Origin: Opitutia bacterium
GTDB lineage: Bacteria > Verrucomicrobiota > Verrucomicrobiia > Opitutales > UBA953
Reading direction: 5' to 3'
Assembly: GCA_947463395.1 (NCBI GenBank)
Contig: CANHRV010000022.1
Span: forward strand, 1-12,462
DNA: 12,462 nucleotides
Made by a program: the position numbers and the translations under genes. This document shows, piece by piece, positions 7,980 through 12,462 of this stretch. The stretch's first letter is position 1, and every line of letters starts with the position of its first letter. The notes under the pieces were generated by a model. It was not told the origin of the DNA. It saw only the letters and a program-made list of their open reading frames with translations, and searched no databases.

Positions 7980-9593
7980 TTATTTACGTGCCTGACGGGC
8001 AGCACGGCCCTTCAAGGAACGTGGTTTATCCCAACGAGAAAAAGAAGTGCGAGAGGACTTAGTTTTACTCTTTCCCACCTTGCTTTTACCCTTTCGAGGC
8101 TGACTCGCAGCGACTTTCGTCATCCTGGGTTTTACGCCCTCCAAATGGGCGTTGGTTCCGTCGGGACGAGTACCAGGAGGCGCAAAATACTTTCGCCCCT
8201 CTTGTTTTGGTTTACCGACAATATCAAGAAAAACAGGCACACCTGAGAGATCAAAATTCTCGTGCACACCTTTGACTAAATAGCGCTGATAGGCCTCTTC
8301 CAATCGCTCTTCCGAATTACAGAAGAGCCGGAAACGCACAGGACGCTGTGAAGTCTGCGTGACATAGTAACATTTGAAACGTCGACCAGATACCATGCGT
8401 GGAGGACGTTTAATCATGAGGTCTTGTATGACGCGATTAATTTTCCCCGTAGAAATCGTGGCCCCAGCTCGTTGATAAACGCCTTCGGCCGCATCAAGCA
8501 AGTCCTCCGTACGCAAACCCGTTTTTGCTGAAACAAAGCACACGGGAGGTTCGGGTAAGAAAAAGAGTTCGCGACGAACCGCATTACGGAACTTCGACCG
8601 AAACTCCTCTTCATCTTCATAACCCGTTAAGGCGTCTTGACGAAAAGCGTCTTTAGCGAGGTCCCATTTATTAATGACGAGAACAATCCCACAACCGATG
8701 AGAGCTAATTCACCCGCTAATTGCTTGTCGATACGGGTGACGCCCTGTTGGGCATCGAGAACTAAAAAGACGACGTCGGTATCCGCTAAAATTTCTTCGG
8801 CTCGGATTTGCGAAAAGAAATCAAGAGTGTCTCGCTTATTGGCGGTGCGTCGTCCTGCCGTGTCAACCAAGGCAAATTCAGTCTTTGATCCGTCCGACTT
8901 TTTGCGAATGAGACGGGAACGTACGGGATCCCGTGTTGTGCCCGCGACTTCACTGACAATTAAACGGGAACCTCCTAATAAACGATTACCCAAGGAACTC
9001 TTACCCACGTTGGGTCGACCCGCTAAAGCTAATCGAATGGGATGTGAACCTGATGGAGTTTCGTCCTGCGGAGCTGGTCCAATGATTTGAAGAATGTTTT
9101 TCTTTAACTCGGCGATACCCCGTCCGTGTTCCGCTGAAATCAACTGCGGATCACCAAAACCTAAATCATAAAACTCACCCACTCGGCCATCGCGTTCTTC
9201 GGTGTCGGCTTTGTTCGCCACCACGATGACTTTTTTACCAGCCTGACGCAATTTAGCAGCCACTTCTAAATCCAAAGGCGTACACCCTTCGTGTGCATCG
9301 ACGACGAGCAAGACGAGGCTCGCGGCAGCTAAAGCAAAATCAACCTGCTCTTCAACGGCTGTCGCTACCACTTGAGGAGTCAGTTCTGCTTTATATAAAC
9401 CAATACCACCTGTATCCATGAGCGTGTATCGACCCTCTGAAACCTCCGCCGTGATTAAATCGCGAGTGACTCCTGGCTGGTCGTGCACAATCGAGATGCG
9501 ACGACCGACCAAGCGATTAAAGAGACGACTCTTCCCCACATTAGGACGGCCCACAATGGCGACTGAGCGTGAAATTTCGGTGTTCCGTTCCAT
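7980..9593 (-). CDS. der: ribosome assembly GTPase Der (EngA)
   Basis: Der is an essential double GTPase that acts in 50S subunit maturation. From the ATG at 9593 it has 537 residues. The first G domain has GRPNVGKS (15-22), DTGG (60-63), NKAD (127-130) and SAE (153-155). The second has GRPNVGKS (192-199), DTAGRR (244-249), NKWD (308-311) and SAK (355-357). A KH-like domain covers about 378-463. The first P-loop continues with Arg (GKSR) where most Der proteins have Thr or Ser. A lysine/arginine-rich tail of about 65 residues follows the KH domain, longer than in E. coli Der. The frame is open to a TTG at 9629, but MERNTEISRSVAIVGRP is the normal family N-terminus, so I chose the ATG. No Shine-Dalgarno sequence is apparent. 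A small hairpin lies in its leader. Confidence 0.95.
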   Translation of the reverse strand: MERNTEISRSVAIVGRPNVGKSRLFNRLVGRRISIVHDQPGVTRDLITAEVSEGRYTLMDTGGIGLYKAELTPQVVATAVEEQVDFALAAASLVLLVVDAHEGCTPLDLEVAAKLRQAGKKVIVVANKADTEERDGRVGEFYDLGFGDPQLISAEHGRGIAELKKNILQIIGPAPQDETPSGSHPIRLALAGRPNVGKSSLGNRLLGGSRLIVSEVAGTTRDPVRSRLIRKKSDGSKTEFALVDTAGRRTANKRDTLDFFSQIRAEEILADTDVVFLVLDAQQGVTRIDKQLAGELALIGCGIVLVINKWDLAKDAFRQDALTGYEDEEEFRSKFRNAVRRELFFLPEPPVCFVSAKTGLRTEDLLDAAEGVYQRAGATISTGKINRVIQDLMIKRPPRMVSGRRFKCYYVTQTSQRPVRFRLFCNSEERLEEAYQRYLVKGVHENFDLSGVPVFLDIVGKPKQEGRKYFAPPGTRPDGTNAHLEGVKPRMTKVAASQPRKGKSKVGKSKTKSSRTSFSRWDKPRSLKGRAARQARK

Positions 9594-9607
9594 AGGTGTA
9601 GTGTTCA

Positions 9608-9620
9608 GGGCGAAAAGCCC
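9608..9620 (-). repeat. small inverted repeat in the der leader
   Basis: GGGC and GCCC flank a five-base loop between the aminotransferase stop and the der ATG. In the minus-strand message the loop is U-rich. The stem is only 4 base pairs. It may be a weak RNA hairpin that affects der translation or processing, or it may be chance. Confidence 0.25.
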
Positions 9621-9638
9621 ACTTAGCAAGCAAGGAGC

Positions 9639-10817
9639 CTACTTGCGTTGGGGCAAACTGTCGAGGAATCTGGAGATACGCTCGCAGGCTTCGTGAATAC
9701 GCTCGTAACTCGTCGAGAATGAAGCACGGCAGAATCCTGCGCCCGCTTCTCCAAAAGCGGTCCCTGGAACCATCGCTACTTTTTGTGCCTCGAGTAATTT
9801 CGAAGCAAAGGTCAACGAATCAAGTCCTGTGCTGGTGATGTCAGGAAAGGCGTAAAAAGCACCCCTTGGGAGATGGCACTTTAAACCCAACTCATTGAAG
9901 CGTCGAACAATGAAATCGCGACGTTCGCGATACTTGTCGCGCATATGCAACATCGAGTCGCGACCATTACGCAACGCTTCAACGGCAGCCTCCTGGCTAA
10001 TGATAGAAGCACACATGATGCCGTACTGGTGCACCTTCAGCATACCATCAATGACCGCAGCAGGTCCACAAGCATAGCCAATACGAAAACCCGTCATCGC
10101 AAATGCCTTGGAAAATCCGTGAAGGAAAACTGTGCGCTCACGCATTCCCGGCAAGGAAGCAATGGAAACGTGATTACCCTCGAAGGTGAGTTCCGAATAA
10201 ATTTCATCGGAAGCTACCAGTAGGTCTTTTTCGATGGCAAATTTAGCAATCTCTTCGAGTTTCTTACGATCGGCTGTTCCGCCCGTTGGGTTGGTGGGAA
10301 AATTTAAAACCAAGACTTTACAGCCAGGTTGCCAAGCCGCACGCAAAGCCGCGGGGTCGAGAGCAAACTGATCTTGAGAAGTGGTGCGGACGGGCACGGG
10401 GATAGCATGGCAAAGCTTCACGCTCGGTGCATAAGAAACATAGCAAGGCTCATGGTAGAGTACCTTGTCACCGGGATTGAGAGTCGCACGCAACAAAGCA
10501 TCGAGACCTTCTGAAACACCTACCGTCACTAAAATTTCATCTTCGGGATTATATTCGGGTCCGTAATTTTGAGCCACGTAACGAGAGATCTCTTCGCGTA
10601 ATTGCAGAGTGCCTCGGTTATCGGTGTAGGAGGTACGACCTTTTTCCAAAGCAGCCATCGCCGCTTCGCGAATATGAAATGGTGTAACAAAGTCTGGTTC
10701 GCCAATACCCAGCGAGACCGCATCCTTCATCTTAGATACAATCGCAAAGAAATCCCTAATTCCTGACTTAGGAAGCGACGCCACGTGGTGCGCCACGAAT
10801 CGACCAGAATCATCCAT
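9639..10817 (-). CDS. class I/II PLP-dependent aminotransferase, AlaT/PatA-like
   Basis: This is a cytoplasmic fold-type I aminotransferase of 392 residues. Visible landmarks are SLGIGEPDF (35-43), the substrate-side TSYTDNRGTLQLREEI (62-77), FPTNPTGG (173-180), SDEIYSELTF (203-212) and the Schiff-base lysine Lys237 in HGFSKAFAMTGFRIGY. PGTAFG (351-356) follows, and FCRASFSTSYE carries the carboxylate-binding Arg364. The sequence resembles the Bacillus subtilis YugH (AlaT) and PatA subgroup. The Lrp-type gene directly upstream strengthens an AlaT reading, because B. subtilis pairs yugG (alaR) with yugH (alaT). Substrate is therefore perhaps pyruvate/alanine with glutamate. The DAHP synthase two genes upstream keeps an aromatic aminotransferase role possible. 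It begins 14 bases after the regulator stop. No Shine-Dalgarno sequence is seen. Confidence 0.9.
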   Translation of the reverse strand: MDDSGRFVAHHVASLPKSGIRDFFAIVSKMKDAVSLGIGEPDFVTPFHIREAAMAALEKGRTSYTDNRGTLQLREEISRYVAQNYGPEYNPEDEILVTVGVSEGLDALLRATLNPGDKVLYHEPCYVSYAPSVKLCHAIPVPVRTTSQDQFALDPAALRAAWQPGCKVLVLNFPTNPTGGTADRKKLEEIAKFAIEKDLLVASDEIYSELTFEGNHVSIASLPGMRERTVFLHGFSKAFAMTGFRIGYACGPAAVIDGMLKVHQYGIMCASIISQEAAVEALRNGRDSMLHMRDKYRERRDFIVRRFNELGLKCHLPRGAFYAFPDITSTGLDSLTFASKLLEAQKVAMVPGTAFGEAGAGFCRASFSTSYERIHEACERISRFLDSLPQRK

Positions 10818-10831
10818 GTTTTAAAGAGCGC

Positions 10832-11314
10832 TTAGGGGCTGACGGATGGACGATCGCGACGTGAGGCTTCATCAGTAATAACGAAACCATCTTTCTTATA
10901 AGCTCGGAGGAAGAAATGAGTCGAGGTGCCTTGAACTCCTTCAATACGAGCCAATCGTTCGTGAACAAAACCAGCGACTTTGTAGAGATTATCAGCTGTA
11001 ACGACGACAAGCAGATCGTAACCGCCCGACATTAGATAACAGCTCTCGACTTGTTCGAATTGGCTAATGCGTTCAGCAATCACGTCAAAACCGCCCGTGC
11101 CTTCGGTACGAATTTTAATTTCGATTACCGCACGAACACGACGCTCGGCTTCGAAGCTAGGATTCAAAACTGCACGCCAGCCTAACAGGATACCCTGTTG
11201 ACGGAGTTCCGCTAACTGACTTTCCACGGCCGCTTGGCCCATGTTTAAAATCTTTCCGATTTGGGCGGTATCAAGGGGCTCACCCTCGAGTAATAATTTT
11301 AGGACTGGGTTCAT
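10832..11314 (-). CDS. Lrp/AsnC-family transcriptional regulator, YugG/AlaR-like
   Basis: This is a small feast/famine DNA-binding protein. From the ATG at 11314 it has 160 residues, the usual Lrp/AsnC length. A winged-helix domain fills about 1-50. A RAM effector/oligomerisation domain covers about 58-142, with FDVIAERISQFEQVESCYLMSGGYDLLV, split as 76-89 and 90-103, and THFFLRAYKKDG (132-143). The RAM domain strongly resembles B. subtilis YugG (AlaR) as I recall it. The HTH region is less conserved. The frame continues upstream to a GTG at 11347, overlapping the DAHP synthase gene, but the ATG gives the normal N-terminus and a 13-base gap. The last 15 residues are polar and probably disordered. 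It likely senses an amino acid and controls its own operon or the neighbouring aminotransferase; this is inferred from context only. Confidence 0.92.
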   Translation of the reverse strand: MNPVLKLLLEGEPLDTAQIGKILNMGQAAVESQLAELRQQGILLGWRAVLNPSFEAERRVRAVIEIKIRTEGTGGFDVIAERISQFEQVESCYLMSGGYDLLVVVTADNLYKVAGFVHERLARIEGVQGTSTHFFLRAYKKDGFVITDEASRRDRPSVSP

Positions 11315-11327
11315 GGTGGAGAGAAAA

Positions 11328-12398
11328 TTAGGCTTTAACGAGAGCACGGCGCTGGCGAACCGACTCGGCTAATTGCTGGAGAATAGGAGTGGTTTGTTCG
11401 AAGGAGATACAAGCATCGGTGATGCTACAGCCGTAGGTAGAAGCATCGCGACCTTTCCAGTCTTGTCGACCTTCGACGAGATGACTCTCAATCATTACCC
11501 CGCCAATAATTTTAGATCCACGGGAAACTTGCTCAGCAATATCGGCTGCAACCAAGGATTGGCGACGATGGTCCTTGGAACTATTGCCGTGGGAACAATC
11601 AATAATCAGACGCGTCGGAATACCTGCTTTTTGTAAGCGAGTCTCGGCATCGGCGACGAAATCAGCACCATAATTAGGACCTGTGCGCGAACCCCCGCGT
11701 AGAATGACGTGAGCATCGGGATTACCAGAGGTTTGGAAAATAGCAACGGCTCCATCTTTAGTCACCGAAGGGAACCAATGCGAAGAGCGAGCCGATAAAC
11801 AGGCATCGACGGCAACTTGCACAGAGCCATCCGTGCCGTTCTTGAAACCCACTGGCATAGAAAGTCCAGAAGCCAATTCTCGATGAATTTGACTTTCGGT
11901 GGTACGAGCACCAATCGCTCCATAAGCCACCAGATCCGCAATATACTGTGGCGTAATCGGATCGAGAAATTCACTCGCCGAAGGAAGACCTAAATCAGCA
12001 ATATCAGCCAGCAGGCGACGACCGATGCGCAGGCCGTCGTTGATTTTAAATGAGCCATCGACTTCAGGGTCGTTGATTAAACCCTTCCAGCCAACGGTGG
12101 TGCGTGGCTTTTCAAAATAGACTCGCATGACGACGAGTAAATCAGCGGCATGTTTTTTCGCCTCAGGCAAAAGACGTTTCGCGTAATCTAAAGCCGCCTT
12201 CGGGTCGTGCACGGAACAGGGTCCAACCACCACCAAGAGACGATCGTCTTTACCTGAAAGAATCGCCGAGGCATCGCGACGAGCGAGAGCGACGACCTCC
12301 GTGGCACGTTCGGTCGGGCGCAATTCCTGAAGTAGGAGAGCGGGAGGCAACAGGGGGAGCCGGCTGCGGATGCGTAAATCGTCCGTATGGTAGAACAT
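11328..12398 (-). CDS. aroG: 3-deoxy-7-phosphoheptulonate (DAHP) synthase, class I-alpha
   Basis: This enzyme condenses phosphoenolpyruvate with erythrose 4-phosphate, the first step of the shikimate pathway. It is close to E. coli AroG/AroF/AroH along its whole length: 356 residues from the ATG at 12398, whose MFYHTDDLRI aligns with E. coli AroG MNYQNDDLRI. An open TTG 11 codons upstream is therefore unlikely to be used. The metal ligands are Cys61 (GPCSVHDP), His270 (CSHGNSSK), Glu304 and Asp328 (SITDAC). Substrate residues Arg92 and Lys97 (MRVYFEKPRTT), Arg165 (GARTTESQ) and Lys186 (GFKNGTD) are all present. The N-terminal segment that forms the feedback site in AroG/AroF is kept, so aromatic amino-acid inhibition is likely, but phenylalanine versus tyrosine specificity cannot be read with confidence. 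The isoform symbol is a convenience. It is the first gene of the minus-strand unit. Confidence 0.95.
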   Translation of the reverse strand: MFYHTDDLRIRSRLPLLPPALLLQELRPTERATEVVALARRDASAILSGKDDRLLVVVGPCSVHDPKAALDYAKRLLPEAKKHAADLLVVMRVYFEKPRTTVGWKGLINDPEVDGSFKINDGLRIGRRLLADIADLGLPSASEFLDPITPQYIADLVAYGAIGARTTESQIHRELASGLSMPVGFKNGTDGSVQVAVDACLSARSSHWFPSVTKDGAVAIFQTSGNPDAHVILRGGSRTGPNYGADFVADAETRLQKAGIPTRLIIDCSHGNSSKDHRRQSLVAADIAEQVSRGSKIIGGVMIESHLVEGRQDWKGRDASTYGCSITDACISFEQTTPILQQLAESVRQRRALVKA

Positions 12399-12416
12399 TA
12401 GAAAGGGCCTTTCTAA
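12398..12416 (-). promoter_or_regulatory. near-perfect palindrome over the DAHP synthase start
   Basis: TTAGAAAGG (12398-12406) and CCTTTCTAA (12408-12416) are exact reverse complements around one central base. In the minus-strand RNA this can fold as a 7-base-pair stem with a 5-base loop whose foot touches the start codon. The only Shine-Dalgarno-like AAAGG of the gene lies in the arm and loop. It could be an operator for a dimeric regulator or a hairpin that limits initiation. Confidence 0.45.
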
Positions 12417-12430
12417 AGGAAAAGGGGTCA

Positions 12431-12459
12431 AATGAAGGGTGCAACGGGAGCTATGTCAA
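12431..12459 (-). promoter_or_regulatory. candidate promoter of the long minus-strand unit
   Basis: A perfect TTGACA (plus-strand 12454-12459) is followed after exactly 17 bases by TTCATT (12431-12436), which matches the -10 consensus at only three of six positions. Transcription from it would begin near 12424, leaving a leader of about 26 bases that includes the palindrome. This also argues against the upstream TTG start. The weak -10 box keeps confidence moderate. Confidence 0.4.
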
Positions 12460-12462
12460 TGA

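Larger units (their letters stand above)
3110..12398 (-). other. probable eight-gene operon, DAHP synthase to hprK
   Basis: Eight consecutive minus-strand genes follow one another with gaps of 13, 14, 45, 8, 39, 24 and 5 bases, in transcription order, using the chosen starts. No convincing terminator lies between them, so co-transcription is likely, although promoters inside coding regions cannot be excluded. No terminator is visible after hprK either; the next gene converges on it directly. Confidence 0.6.

Noticed and set aside
8674..9090. Plus-strand open frame of 138 codons opposite der.
   Set aside because: It is antisense to the conserved GTPase domains of der, and its composition is what the reverse of conserved coding sequence gives.
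9626..9646. GCAAG/CTTGC inverted repeat at the end of the aminotransferase gene.
   Set aside because: The arms are five bases around an eleven-base loop with no U run after them, so it is not a convincing terminator.
12398..12431. TTG-initiated N-terminal extension of DAHP synthase.
   Set aside because: The ATG at 12398 reproduces the E. coli AroG N-terminus exactly in register, and the candidate promoter would begin transcription inside the extension.
1..12462. CRISPR arrays, insertion sequences, phage genes, toxin-antitoxin pairs or defence systems.
   Set aside because: No repeat arrays, transposase or integrase motifs, or small unexplained gene pairs were found on either strand; nearly all bases are taken by recognised core genes.

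Overview
The window reads as a conserved chromosomal segment from a Gram-negative bacterium with lipopolysaccharide. It carries a Kdo transferase, an LptB ATPase and an LptA-like periplasmic protein. An HPr kinase/phosphorylase, an E. coli-type (class I-alpha) DAHP synthase and a Der GTPase with 'GKSR' in its first P-loop, together with a moderate base composition, suggest Verrucomicrobiota, perhaps the Opitutae. That placement is inferred from gene content and recalled family flavour, not from a search. I see no tRNA, rRNA, CRISPR array, insertion sequence, phage gene or plasmid gene.

Layout. At the left, waaA (45-1331, +) meets trpD (1328-2380, -) tail to tail, and their stop codons overlap. 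trpD diverges across a 78-base spacer from an unrecognised 215-residue gene (2459-3106, +), which converges on hprK with only 3 bases between them. Everything from 3110 to about 12400 is on the minus strand. In order of transcription, right to left, it holds DAHP synthase, an Lrp/AsnC-type regulator, an AlaT-like aminotransferase, der, fmt, a very large LptA/OstA-like protein, lptB and hprK. The gaps are only 5-45 bases, so this is probably one long transcription unit. A perfect TTGACA box near the right edge and a near-perfect palindrome against the DAHP synthase start codon mark its likely control region.

How the genes fit together. The first part of the unit concerns aromatic and amino-acid supply (DAHP synthase, regulator, aminotransferase). 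The middle is ribosome assembly and translation initiation (der, fmt). The end is lipopolysaccharide transport (LptA-like, lptB) and a PTS regulatory kinase (hprK). waaA on the other strand supplies the Kdo step of the same lipopolysaccharide pathway. lptA-lptB-hprK recalls the proteobacterial lptA-lptB-rpoN-hpf-ptsN clusters, but rpoN, hpf and ptsN are absent here.

Four genes have better starts than their longest open frames suggest: the LptA-like gene (6927), der (9593), the Lrp-type regulator (11314) and DAHP synthase (12398). Most internal genes of the unit have no visible Shine-Dalgarno sequence.

Overall this is mostly ordinary housekeeping sequence, and I do not see a clearly new system. 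The items most worth a second look are the oversized multi-repeat LptA-like protein, the unknown gene at 2459-3106, the palindrome at the DAHP synthase start and the lptB-hprK linkage.
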